64,000 bases of DNA from Tropicibacter alexandrii (GCF_003667315.2 NZ_RCTZ02000019.1:17089-81088); one strand, 5' to 3'. Counted from the stretch's first letter, positions 26,289-33,950 are shown. The notes: generated from the sequence alone by a model not told the origin. Program-made: numbers and translations.

Positions 26289-27134
26289 TTATTTTCGTTG
26301 TGACGCGTGCCAGAAGGTCAAACGGCGTTCCAGCGCCGTCATGCCCCCGTAGAACGCTGTCCCGGCCAGCGCCGAGACGAGAATGGCGGCCCAGACCATG
26401 CCAAGGTCAAGCGCGCCAATGCTGGTGGAAATGCGAAAGCCCAAGCCTTGGGTCGGGCTGCCGAAGAACTCGGCAACGATCGCGCCGATCAGCGCCAGCG
26501 TGGTTGAAATTTTCAACCCGTTGAAGATGAAGGGCAAGGCGGCAGGCAGGCGCAGCAGGCGCAAGGTCTGGCCCCATGTGCTGGCATAGGTGTGCATCAG
26601 GTCGCGCTGCATCGACGTCGTGTCTTGCAGCCCCGCCACCGTGTTCACCAGCATCGGGAAATAGACCATCAGCACGACCACGGCGGCCTTGGACTGCCAG
26701 CCAAAGCCGAACCACATCACGAGGATCGGCGCCGTGCCCACGATGGGCAGCGCCGCCATGAAGTTGCCCAGCGGCAGAAGCCCGCGTTTGAGGTAGTCGT
26801 AGCGATCCACCAGCAGCGCCGTCAGGAAGGCCGCGCCGCAGCCGATGATGTAACCGGACAGCGCGCCCTTGAGGATGGTCTGGGTGAAGTCGGCCCAGAG
26901 CACGGGCAAGTTGGCGGCAAAGGTCTGCGCGATCATCGAGGGTGGCGGCAGGATGACGGTGGGCACGCCGAGGCCGCGCACCAGAAGCTCCCACATCAGC
27001 AGGATCGTCGCGCCAAAGATCATCGGCACGGCCAGCCGCGTGGCGGCGGTGTCGCGGGCCGGGCCGTTGGCGAGCCAGAGGTTCAGGGCAAAGCCCGCAG
27101 CCCAGACGGCGAAGGCGGAGAGGACCTGTGTCAT
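26289..27134 (-). CDS. ABC transporter permease (ThiX/SsuC type)
   Basis: This 281-residue inner-membrane permease has about six hydrophobic helices. The SsuC/TauC-type cytoplasmic loop is present: LLPLGNFMAALPIVGTAPIL, then YASTWGQTLRLLRLPAALPF, which carries the EAA-like ATPase contact. TSIGALDLGMVWAAILVSAL follows near the end. It would pair with the second permease upstream (27220-28176) as a heterodimer driven by the ATPase. It lies 26 bases before the binding protein. The 85-base gap before it holds a repeat element (27171-27203). Confidence 0.9.
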   Translation of the reverse strand: MTQVLSAFAVWAAGFALNLWLANGPARDTAATRLAVPMIFGATILLMWELLVRGLGVPTVILPPPSMIAQTFAANLPVLWADFTQTILKGALSGYIIGCGAAFLTALLVDRYDYLKRGLLPLGNFMAALPIVGTAPILVMWFGFGWQSKAAVVVLMVYFPMLVNTVAGLQDTTSMQRDLMHTYASTWGQTLRLLRLPAALPFIFNGLKISTTLALIGAIVAEFFGSPTQGLGFRISTSIGALDLGMVWAAILVSALAGTAFYGGMTALERRLTFWHASQRK

Positions 27135-27170
27135 CGATCACCTCCGGGGTTTGTGGCGCGGTTGGACGCC

Positions 27171-27203
27171 TTCGGCGAGGGTATTTGGACCAAGAAGAAA
27201 CAG
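27171..27203. repeat. Interspersed element copy 1 (GGTCC-AAATA type)
   Basis: Read on the minus strand, this stretch has the order CTTCTTGGTCCAAATACCCTC. The same order of blocks, TTCT-GGT-AAATA-C-rich/G-rich, occurs at 32469 and 34628. It sits between two permease genes of one operon. Function unknown. Confidence 0.4.
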
Positions 27204-27219
27204 GGTGCGTTTTTAAGGA

Positions 27220-28176
27220 TCATTGCGCCATTCCCATTTTCCTGAGCGTGGCCTTCTCGGCGGCCCCGATGGCCCAGACGAGGATCGCGGCCAGCGCGGC
27301 GGCCATGAAGAGCGCGGCCCAGATCTGTTCCATCTGGCCGTAATAGCTGCCCGCCAGCATCCGCGCGCCAAGCCCGCCTTTCTGCACCGGCAACTCGCCC
27401 ACGATGGCGCCGACGAGGCTGGCGGCGATGGCGATTTTCAGGCTGGCGAACAGATAGGGCACGGAAGAGGGCAGGCGCAGCTTGCTCAGCACGGTCATTT
27501 GCCCCGCATTGTAGGTGCGCATCAGGTCCATCTGCATGTGATCGGGGCTGCGCAGCCCTTTGACCATGCCGACGACCACGGGGAAGAAGGACAGGTAGGC
27601 CGAGATCACCGCCTTGGGGATCAGCCCCTGTATCCCGATGGAATAGAGCACGACGATGATCATGGGGGCGAGCGCGACGATGGGAATGGTCTGGCTGATG
27701 ATCGCCCATGGCATGACGCTCATATCCATGACGCGGCTGTGGACGATGCCGACGGCCAGCGCGATGCCGAGGCAGGACCCGATGAGAAAGCCGAGGAAAG
27801 TCGCGTTGAGCGTGACCAGCCCGTGATAGACCAGCGAGCGATTGGACAGCGAGCCGGAGCGCACCAGCCCGCGGCGGCCGTTGAGTTCCTCGTCGATGGT
27901 GGAATCGTAAAGCTCGACCAGCACGTTATGCGGCGCAGGCAGGATCGGGCGCTGGGTCGACCAGCTGTCGCCGATCTGGCCGGGGTTCTGGAACACCAGC
28001 GACAGGTTCGACATGTCGCGCCGTTCCTGCGCGGAGGCGGGTTGGACCGTCGCGCCCGCGCGCTCGGCGGCGGTCAGGACTTCCTTGATGTTCATCGGGA
28101 TCGCGGCCAGATACCACAAGCCGATCAGGGCCAGCACCATGGCCAGCACCGGGGGGAATTGCCAGCGTTTGGTCAT
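27220..28176 (-). CDS. ABC transporter permease with large periplasmic insertion
   Basis: This 318-residue protein starts at 28176 behind GGGAGG. After the first helix (VLAMVLALIGLWYLAAIPM) it has about 90 residues of polar sequence, probably periplasmic (NIKEVLTAAERAGATVQ to LVRSGSLSNRSLVYHG). Five further helices follow with the permease loop FFPVVVGMVKGLRSPDHMQM and KLRLPSSVPYLFASLKIA. The long insertion is unusual for SsuC-type permeases and may contact the binding protein. It overlaps the GNAT stop by 4 bases, so it is translationally coupled. Confidence 0.88.
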   Translation of the reverse strand: MTKRWQFPPVLAMVLALIGLWYLAAIPMNIKEVLTAAERAGATVQPASAQERRDMSNLSLVFQNPGQIGDSWSTQRPILPAPHNVLVELYDSTIDEELNGRRGLVRSGSLSNRSLVYHGLVTLNATFLGFLIGSCLGIALAVGIVHSRVMDMSVMPWAIISQTIPIVALAPMIIVVLYSIGIQGLIPKAVISAYLSFFPVVVGMVKGLRSPDHMQMDLMRTYNAGQMTVLSKLRLPSSVPYLFASLKIAIAASLVGAIVGELPVQKGGLGARMLAGSYYGQMEQIWAALFMAAALAAILVWAIGAAEKATLRKMGMAQ

Positions 28177-28595
28177 GCCGCGCCCTCCCGCTGCCATTCC
28201 ATGCGCATCACCGCAGGGGCGGCGGCAGGGATGGAGGAGGCGAGCCGGAACCCCTCGCGCCGGTAAAAGGCAAAGGCGCGGGTGTTCTCGGGAAAGACGG
28301 TCAGCCAGAGGAAATCGCGCCCGTCCTTGGCCATGTCGATCAGGGTCTTGCCAAGGCCGGTGCCGGGACGGGTCAGGTAGATCGCGCCGATCTTGCCCTG
28401 TGCGGGGTCGAGCGACATGTAGCCATCGACCGGCGCGCCGGTCACGTAAATCTCGCGCGCATCGAAGGCCTGTTCGATGAGAGGAATGATATCCGCCTCA
28501 TGGCCGGGGTCGGCAATGTAGGGTTGCGCCCGCTCCCAGTCGCAGACGATGCGGGCCATGGCGGGGATGTCGTCGCGGGTGGCGCGCCGGATCAT
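28173..28595 (-). CDS. GNAT-family N-acetyltransferase
   Basis: This 140-residue protein starts at 28595, where ATGA overlaps the ATPase stop. GNAT features are the N-terminal IRRATRDDIPAMARIV, the acetyl-CoA loop RPGTGLGKTLIDMAK (about 76-90) and the C-terminal block ENTRAFAFYRREGFRLAS. It would acetylate a small amine or a protein with acetyl-CoA. Its position between the ATPase and permease genes, with overlaps on both sides, means it is made with the pyrimidine transporter. Acetylating beta-alanine or 3-aminoisobutyrate, the pathway's end products, is one possibility (inference only). Confidence 0.8.
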   Translation of the reverse strand: MIRRATRDDIPAMARIVCDWERAQPYIADPGHEADIIPLIEQAFDAREIYVTGAPVDGYMSLDPAQGKIGAIYLTRPGTGLGKTLIDMAKDGRDFLWLTVFPENTRAFAFYRREGFRLASSIPAAAPAVMRMEWQREGAA

Positions 28596-29371
28596 TCCTC
28601 GTACCCCGCGCGCAGGCCCTCGCGGACGCGGTGGGCGATTTCGATGAATTCCGGCGTGTCGCGGATATCCAGCGGGCGGTCCTTGGGCAGGGGGCTTTCG
28701 ATCACATCGGTGATACGGCCCGGTCGGGGCGACATGACGACGATATGGGTGGACAGGTAGACAGCCTCGGGGATCGAATGGGTGACGAAGGCGATGGTCT
28801 TGACGGTCTTGTCCCACAGGCGCAGGACCTCTTCGTTCAGGCGGTCGCGGACGATTTCATCCAACGCGCCAAAGGGTTCGTCCATCAGCAGGATATCGGC
28901 GTCAAACGACAGGGCGCGGGCGATGGAGGCGCGCTGTTGCATGCCGCCAGACAGCTGCCACGGGAATTTCTTTTCGAACCCGGACAGTTCGACCAGCTCA
29001 AGAACGCGTGCGACGCGCTCGGCCTGTTCGCTGCGTGAATAGCCCATGATCTCCAGCGGCAGGGCGACGTTGCGGCCAATCGTGCGCCACGGGTACAGCC
29101 CCGCCGCCTGAAAGACATAGCCATAGGCGCGCTTGCGGCGGGCCTCGTCAGGGGTCATGCCGTTCACCGTCAGGGTGCCGCCAGTGGGCGTTTCCAGCCC
29201 GGCGACGCAGCGCAGGAAGGTGGTCTTGCCGCAGCCCGATGGCCCGATGAAGCTGACGAAACTGCCCTGCGGGATGTCGAGATTGACGTCCTTGAGGGCG
29301 TGCACCGGCCCGTCATTTGTCTGGAAGGTCAGGTCGAGATGTTTGGCCGTAATGACCGGGTCGGTCGTCAT
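28592..29371 (-). CDS. ABC transporter ATP-binding protein
   Basis: This 259-residue ATPase is complete: Walker A GPSGCGKTT (about 43-51), Q-loop VFQAAGLYPW, signature LSGGMQQR, Walker B ILLMDEPFGALD and switch histidine in FVTHSIPEAVYLS. It is of the nitrate/sulfonate/taurine/THI5 type. It energises the two permeases and the THI5-like binding protein of this operon. Starts and stops overlap both neighbours by ATGA (VOC protein upstream, GNAT downstream). Confidence 0.94.
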   Translation of the reverse strand: MTTDPVITAKHLDLTFQTNDGPVHALKDVNLDIPQGSFVSFIGPSGCGKTTFLRCVAGLETPTGGTLTVNGMTPDEARRKRAYGYVFQAAGLYPWRTIGRNVALPLEIMGYSRSEQAERVARVLELVELSGFEKKFPWQLSGGMQQRASIARALSFDADILLMDEPFGALDEIVRDRLNEEVLRLWDKTVKTIAFVTHSIPEAVYLSTHIVVMSPRPGRITDVIESPLPKDRPLDIRDTPEFIEIAHRVREGLRAGYEE

Positions 29372-29784
29372 GCAGTGGGGCTCCAGAGCGTGGGGTCGGC
29401 GAATTCGACGCTGTTGCCAGCGGGATCGCGCACATAGATGGATCGGGGGCCGTGGGGCCAGTTGAAATCTGACTCGATGGTCAAGCCGTGATCTTCCAGA
29501 AGTGCCCGCATCTGGTCAAGCGCCTCTCCGGGGCAGGCAAAGCACAGATGGCCGGGGCCATGCGCACCGTGCGGGGGCACGGGCAGGGCATCTTTGGCCG
29601 GGGGAATGGCGGTGGCGTCGGGCAGGAAGAGCAGGACGATGGTTGCGCCCGCGCGGTAGAAGGCATGGCGGCCATCGACACGGGTGATCTGTTCGAGGCC
29701 CAGCATCTGGCCGTAGAAACGGTGCGCCGCGTCGAGGTCATCGACATAGAGCGCCGCTTCGAGGATGCCGGTCAGCAGGGGCAT
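29368..29784 (-). CDS. VOC (glyoxalase/bleomycin resistance) family protein
   Basis: This 138-residue VOC protein starts at 29784. A longer open frame exists, but its upstream part only translates the palindrome cluster at 29811-29903. It has two beta-alpha-beta-beta-beta repeats: EAALYVDDLDAAHRFYGQML with RAGATIVLLFL, and HLCFACPGEALDQMRALLED with SIYVRDPAGNSVEFAD. Likely metal ligands include His79 and Glu128. VOC enzymes include glyoxalases, dioxygenases and epimerases; the reaction is unknown. It sits inside the pyrimidine operon and overlaps the ATPase start by ATGA. Confidence 0.82.
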   Translation of the reverse strand: MPLLTGILEAALYVDDLDAAHRFYGQMLGLEQITRVDGRHAFYRAGATIVLLFLPDATAIPPAKDALPVPPHGAHGPGHLCFACPGEALDQMRALLEDHGLTIESDFNWPHGPRSIYVRDPAGNSVEFADPTLWSPTA

Positions 29785-29810
29785 GGCACGGCCTTCGTGG
29801 CTGGGCGGGC

Positions 29811-29903
29811 AAGGCGCTTCGAAGCGCCTTGGACAAGCGCCTTCGAAGGCGCTTGTTGCCCCGCTCCGAGCGGAGCGCCAACAAGGCCTTTCGAAAGGCC
29901 TTG
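29811..29903. repeat. Palindrome cluster B
   Basis: Palindromes are at 29811-29830 (20 bp), 29833-29856 (24 bp) and 29882-29903 (22 bp), all perfect and centred on TTCGAA. A shorter hairpin GCTCCG-AG-CGGAGC is at 29863-29876. The cluster lies between the 150-residue membrane-anchored gene and the VOC gene, both on the minus strand. Unlike clusters A and C it is not in a convergent gap, so it would cut or attenuate the pyrimidine operon if it terminates transcription. Confidence 0.82.
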
Positions 29904-29932
29904 CAAGCAGATGCAAAGGTAGGCGCACGGTC

Positions 29933-30385
29933 TCATCGTGCATCGTCCCTATCAATGTCCTTTGCGATCCATTCTGCCGCACTGAAAAGTTCCGTGTTGC
30001 CAGTGCTTTGCCGCTCTGACTCAACGAACGCCACTAGCCGACTCCAATCGCGACGGAAGGTCGACTCCCAAAAGTTCAAAAAAAGCTCTCGGCTGATGGC
30101 GTCGTGCTTGATCAGGCGTCCTAGCACACCGTATTGCGCAAGGATTTTGCGCGCGTTCTCCTTTTGCTCAGCATCCATGTCTTCATAGGCCTTTTGGAAT
30201 ACTTTGCCATGTGCTTGCCGCGCGGACCTGAACGCACTGTCTTGAAGGTGCTCATGCAAGATGGTGATTGTTTCTCGCATGAACCTTTTCTGTTCGGTCA
30301 AGCTATCGCGTCGCTGGATGTTCAACGACCATAACGCCAAGGCTGCGGCACAAAGCGAAATGATAAGTGCCAGCCAGTCCAGCAA
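29933..30385 (-). CDS. Membrane-anchored protein of unknown function
   Basis: This 150-residue protein uses TTG at 30385, 3 bases after the dihydropyrimidinase stop, so translational coupling probably helps it start. It has one N-terminal helix (LALIISLCAAALALWSL) followed by a charged helical domain (SLTEQKRFMRETITILHEHL, then RKILAQYGVLGRLIKHDAIS). It looks like small anchored proteins of the DUF4760 kind, but I am not sure. The coding sequence looks clearly less GC-rich than its neighbours, which hints at acquisition by transfer. No catalytic motif is visible. Its role in pyrimidine use, if any, is unknown. Confidence 0.6.
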   Translation of the reverse strand: MLDWLALIISLCAAALALWSLNIQRRDSLTEQKRFMRETITILHEHLQDSAFRSARQAHGKVFQKAYEDMDAEQKENARKILAQYGVLGRLIKHDAISRELFLNFWESTFRRDWSRLVAFVESERQSTGNTELFSAAEWIAKDIDRDDAR

Positions 30386-30388
30386 GGG

Positions 30389-31843
30389 TCACACCCCCGT
30401 CGCCGGGATGCCCGTGCGTTCCACCGGGCGGGGCGCGGTCAGTTCCTTCCATGTGGACAGCGCCTTGTTCGTCGCCGTGTTCGGCGCGCGCTTGACGAAT
30501 TCGCCATGCCCGGCCTTGGACCGCAACTCGCCGTCATGCACCGCCACATGCCCGCGCGTCAGGGTGAAGCGCGGCAGGCCCTTGACCTCCTTGCCCTCGA
30601 AGACGTTGTAGTCGATCGCCGAAACCTGTTTCGACGCGGTGATCGTCTTGGTCTTTTCCGGATCCCAGACGACGATATCGGCATCGGCGCCGGGCAGGAT
30701 CGCGCCCTTTTTCGGGTAACAATTCAGGATCTTGGCGATGTTGGTCGAGGTGACGGCAACGAATTCCTCGGGCGTCAGGCGGCCCGTGCCGACCCCATAG
30801 GTCCAAAGCATCGGCATCCGGTCCTCAAGCCCGCCCGTGCCGTTGGGGATCTTGGTGAAATCGCCCACGCCAAAGCGCTTTTGATCGGTGGTAAAGGCGC
30901 AGTGATCGGTGGCCACGACGCTCAGCGACCCGGCCTGAAGCCCCGCCCACAGGCTGTCCTGATGCTGCTTGTTGCGGAAGGGGGGCGACATGACCCGGCG
31001 CGCGGCGTGGTCCCAATCGGGGTTGAAATACTCGCTCTCGTCCAGCGTCAGGTGCTGGATCAGCGGCTCGCCCCAGACGCGCTTGCCCTGCTGGCGGGCG
31101 CGGCGGATGGCCTCGTGGGACTCCTCGCAGGAGGTATGCACCACGTACAAAGGCACCCCTGCCATGTCGGCGATCATGATCGCGCGGTTGGTTGCCTCGC
31201 CCTCGACCTGCGGGGGGCGGGAATAGGCGTGGGCCTCGGGGCCGGTATTGCCCGCCGCCAGCAGCTTGGCCGACAGTTCCGCAACAACGTCGCCGTTTTC
31301 GGCATGGACCATGGCGATGGCGCCCAGTTCGGCAAGCCGCTGGAAGGACGCATACATCTCGTCATCATTCACCATCAGCGCGCCCTTATAGGCCATGAAG
31401 TGCTTGAAGGTGTTGATGCCGCGTTCCTTCACCACGGTCTCCATCTCGTTGAAGACCTGCTCAGACCACCACGTGACCGCCATGTGGAAGGAATAGTCGC
31501 AATGCGCGCGGGTGGATTTGTTGTCCCACATCTTGAGCGCATCCAGCAGCCCTTGACCGGGGGAGGGCAGGGCGAAATCGACCACCATCGTGGTGCCGCC
31601 CGACAACGCCGCCTGCGTGCCAGAGTCGAAATCGTCGCTGGAATAGGTGCCCATGAAGGGCATTTCCAGATGCGTATGCGGGTCGATGCCGCCGGGCATG
31701 ACATAGCACCCGGTCGCGTCGAGGGTTTCATCGCCCTTCAGGTCCGGGCCGATTTCCGTGATCACGCCGCCGTCGATGGCGACATCGGCCTTGTAGGTCC
31801 GGTCATGGGTGACGATGGTGCCGTTCTTGATGATGGTGGTCAT
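30389..31843 (-). CDS. hydA: Dihydropyrimidinase (D-hydantoinase)
   Basis: This 484-residue enzyme starts at 31843 after GGAGG. Metal-site residues are visible: His56 and His58 in GGIDPHTHLEMPF, the carboxylated lysine Lys153 in FMAYKGALM, and the Asp in VVATDHCAF. MVHAENGD and YVVHTSCEES hold the further histidines. It hydrolyses dihydrouracil or dihydrothymine to N-carbamoyl-beta-alanine or its methyl homologue, the second step of reductive pyrimidine breakdown. PreTA (next operon) makes its substrate and the amidohydrolase upstream takes its product. Its start overlaps the stop of the 95-residue gene (ATGA). Confidence 0.95.
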   Translation of the reverse strand: MTTIIKNGTIVTHDRTYKADVAIDGGVITEIGPDLKGDETLDATGCYVMPGGIDPHTHLEMPFMGTYSSDDFDSGTQAALSGGTTMVVDFALPSPGQGLLDALKMWDNKSTRAHCDYSFHMAVTWWSEQVFNEMETVVKERGINTFKHFMAYKGALMVNDDEMYASFQRLAELGAIAMVHAENGDVVAELSAKLLAAGNTGPEAHAYSRPPQVEGEATNRAIMIADMAGVPLYVVHTSCEESHEAIRRARQQGKRVWGEPLIQHLTLDESEYFNPDWDHAARRVMSPPFRNKQHQDSLWAGLQAGSLSVVATDHCAFTTDQKRFGVGDFTKIPNGTGGLEDRMPMLWTYGVGTGRLTPEEFVAVTSTNIAKILNCYPKKGAILPGADADIVVWDPEKTKTITASKQVSAIDYNVFEGKEVKGLPRFTLTRGHVAVHDGELRSKAGHGEFVKRAPNTATNKALSTWKELTAPRPVERTGIPATGV

Positions 31844-32127
31844 GTCATACCTCCTGTTGTCGCTAGCGGTTCTATTTGCCACTGGCCATTTTCATTGAGC
31901 GCCGCCGACTGGCCCGGCGCAAGGTCTAGATCGGGAAGGGTGGGGTCGAGGTCGCGAAGTTCCTGCAAGCCGATAATGCGCCCCTCTGGGACAGTGTGCC
32001 CCTCGGCTCCGCATAGACATTGTAGCTCACCGTTTTCGTCCAGTGTCATCCACGTCACCTGTGCACCGCTCAAGACGTGTGAACCGGTAAGGGTGGCGAA
32101 GTCGGAGTGCATATGTGACAGGCGCAT
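31840..32127 (-). CDS. Small protein of unknown function, coupled to dihydropyrimidinase
   Basis: This 95-residue protein has its start at 32127, 6 bases after AAAGG. It begins MRLSHMHSDFATLTGSHVLS and contains a CLCGAEGH cysteine pair near residue 40, then a Pro/Asp-rich stretch and NGQWQIEPL. No family is recognised. The sequence looks less GC-rich than the enzyme genes around it. Its stop overlaps the hydA start by ATGA, which strongly suggests it is really translated. With the 97-residue gene upstream it forms a pair of small cysteine-containing proteins inserted between the two hydrolase genes. Confidence 0.55.
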   Translation of the reverse strand: MRLSHMHSDFATLTGSHVLSGAQVTWMTLDENGELQCLCGAEGHTVPEGRIIGLQELRDLDPTLPDLDLAPGQSAALNENGQWQIEPLATTGGMT

Positions 32128-32140
32128 CTGATACCTTTGT

Positions 32141-32434
32141 TCATGTGTCCACGACGGCCTTGGCTTCGAAACACGCAAAGCACAGCCAAACGTGGATCAA
32201 GCCGACATCGGCCACACAATGCTCATCGTCGATCGAGTCCAGTTGAGCGTAAAATGTCATCGGTGTTTCGCAGGCGGCACAGTTGGGCACGTACTCCCCT
32301 TGGATATGCGTTGGCGTGCCACCCAATTGATGGCGTCGACCAACCGATTGATCAGCCCATGCGAAGCCCTTTGAAGCGCGCGCAGCCTCGTCTGCTGGTG
32401 TTGGGACCAAGCTGAAGCATGGAAGTGTCTTCAT
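32141..32434 (-). CDS. Small zinc-ribbon-like protein
   Basis: This 97-residue protein has a weak AGGA ribosome site. Two CxxC pairs, CAAC (about 51-54) and CFAC (about 86-89), bracket ETPMTFYAQLDSIDDEH and LIHVWLCF. The pattern resembles the Cys-rich part of DUF1963/YwqG-type proteins and would bind a zinc ion. It precedes the 95-residue gene by 13 bases in the pyrimidine operon. GC content looks lower than in adjacent enzymes. Function unknown; a regulatory or protein-binding role is possible. Confidence 0.55.
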   Translation of the reverse strand: MKTLPCFSLVPTPADEAARASKGFAWADQSVGRRHQLGGTPTHIQGEYVPNCAACETPMTFYAQLDSIDDEHCVADVGLIHVWLCFACFEAKAVVDT

Positions 32435-32468
32435 TTAGATGTCCTATCGCCACCGACCCGGCGGATTG

Positions 32469-32525
32469 GCTTTTCTGGTGCGAAAATACGCCGGGGGAGC
32501 CCCGCAGGGGTGGGGGAGCGCCCCC
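32469..32525. repeat. Interspersed element copy 2 (GGTGC-AAATA-GGGGGAG type)
   Basis: The plus strand reads TTTTCTGGTGCGAAAATACG, then CCGGGGGAGC, CCCGCAGGGG and GGGGGAGCGCCCCC. The last part can fold as a hairpin. It lies directly 3' of the N-carbamoyl-beta-alanine amidohydrolase gene. It shares block order with 34628-34688 and, in part, 27171-27203. Confidence 0.5.
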
Positions 32526-33776
32526 TCACTCCACAATCTCCGCCGTCTCGACGACCGCGTGGAACAGCACGTCCGCCCCGGCCTTGGCCCAGTCCTTGGA
32601 AATCTCCTCGGCCTCGTTGTGCGAAAGTCCGTCCACGCAGGGGCACATCACCATCGCCGTCGGCGCCACTTGATTGATCCAGCAGGCGTCATGCCCCGCG
32701 CCCGAGATGATGTCGCGATGCGAATAGCCCAGCCGCTCTGCCGCGCCGCGCACTGCCTGAACGCGGCCCGCGTCAAAGGCCACCGGGTCAAAGCCCCCGA
32801 CCTTCTCGAAGCTCACATCCAGATCCAGCGTATCGCAGATCTCCTTCGCCGCCGCGCGCAGGCGCACCTCCATGTCGCGGATCACGTCCAGCTCGGGCGA
32901 GCGAAAATCGACGGTGAACACCACCTTGCCGGGGATCACGTTGCGCGAGTTCGGGTAGACGTCGATATGGCCCGCAGCGCCCACCGCATGCGGCGCGTGG
33001 CTCAGCGCGATCTCGTCCACCGCCTCCAGAATGCGCGCCATGCCAAGGCCCGCATTGCGGCGCATCGGCATGGGGGTGGAGCCGGTATGCGCGTCCTTGC
33101 CGACCACCGTCACCTGCGTCCATGACAGCCCCTGACCGTGGGTCACGACGCCGATATCGACGCCCTCGGCCTCCAGAATGGGCCCCTGTTCGATGTGCAA
33201 TTCAAAGAAGGCGTGCATCTTGCGCGCGCCGACTTCCTCGTCACCCTTCCAGCCGATCCGCTCCAGCTCATCGCCGAATTTCTTGCCTTCGGCATCCTCG
33301 CGCGCATAGGCCCAATCCTGCGTATGCACCCCGGCAAACACGCCCGAGGACAGCATCGCAGGCGCGTAGCGCGTGCCTTCCTCGTTGGTCCAGTTGGTCA
33401 CGACGATCGGGTGTTTCGTCTTGATGCCAAGGTCATTGAGCGTCCGGATGATCTCCAGCCCGCCAAGCACGCCCAACACCCCGTCATACTTGCCGCCAGT
33501 CGGCTGCGTATCCAGATGGCTGCCCACATAGACGGGCAGGGCGTCCGGGTCCGTGCCCTCGCGCCGGGCGAACATGTTGCCCATCTGGTCGAGCCCCATC
33601 GTACAGCCCGCCTCCTCACACCATTTCTGGAACAGCGCGCGCCCCTCGCCATCCGCATCGGTCAGGGTCTGGCGGTTGTTGCCCCCCGCCACACCGGGGC
33701 CGATCTTGGCCATCTCCATCAGGCTATCCCACAGGCGGTCGCCGTTAACCACCATATTCGCTGCCGGTTGTGCCAT
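32526..33776 (-). CDS. N-carbamoyl-beta-alanine amidohydrolase (Zn-dependent, M20/HyuC family)
   Basis: This 416-residue amidase starts at 33776 behind AGGGGA. Zinc-site residues are seen: His87 in VGSHLDTQ, Asp98 in GKYDGVLGV, the Glu pair in NWTNEEGTRY and His in FFELHIEQGP. The C-terminal GAGHDACWINQVAPTAMV is typical. It hydrolyses N-carbamoyl-beta-alanine or N-carbamoyl-3-aminoisobutyrate to the beta-amino acid, CO2 and ammonia, the third step of reductive pyrimidine degradation. It is the first gene of the minus operon downstream of the RutR box. Allantoate amidohydrolase is related, but the context supports the pyrimidine role. Confidence 0.92.
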   Translation of the reverse strand: MAQPAANMVVNGDRLWDSLMEMAKIGPGVAGGNNRQTLTDADGEGRALFQKWCEEAGCTMGLDQMGNMFARREGTDPDALPVYVGSHLDTQPTGGKYDGVLGVLGGLEIIRTLNDLGIKTKHPIVVTNWTNEEGTRYAPAMLSSGVFAGVHTQDWAYAREDAEGKKFGDELERIGWKGDEEVGARKMHAFFELHIEQGPILEAEGVDIGVVTHGQGLSWTQVTVVGKDAHTGSTPMPMRRNAGLGMARILEAVDEIALSHAPHAVGAAGHIDVYPNSRNVIPGKVVFTVDFRSPELDVIRDMEVRLRAAAKEICDTLDLDVSFEKVGGFDPVAFDAGRVQAVRGAAERLGYSHRDIISGAGHDACWINQVAPTAMVMCPCVDGLSHNEAEEISKDWAKAGADVLFHAVVETAEIVE

Positions 33777-33845
33777 GTTGTGTCCCCTGTCCCAAAGCCC
33801 TATACACAAAGGCCATTTTGTGATCCGATGATCCGAGCATCGCTT

Positions 33846-33861
33846 TTGACCACTTGGTCAA
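33846..33861. promoter_or_regulatory. RutR operator
   Basis: TTGACCACTTGGTCAA is a perfect match to the published E. coli RutR consensus TTGACCA-N2-TGGTCAA. It lies 70 bases before the amidohydrolase start and 90 before the rutR start, in the divergent promoter region. RutR releases DNA on binding uracil or thymine, so this site would switch the whole minus operon and autoregulate rutR. Confidence 0.88.
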
Positions 33862-33950
33862 ACCGGAGCGTAACAGAGGCGGGCCACCAGTCAAGAACCG
33901 CGCGGGCCTTGCGGGGGCATGCTGCGAAAATAAGCGGAGACATCGGGCCA

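Noticed and set aside
29785..30024. An 80-residue N-terminal extension of the VOC protein
   Set aside because: The added codons translate the TTCGAA palindrome cluster and part of the neighbouring gene, with no family similarity. The ATG at 29784 starts exactly at the VOC fold.
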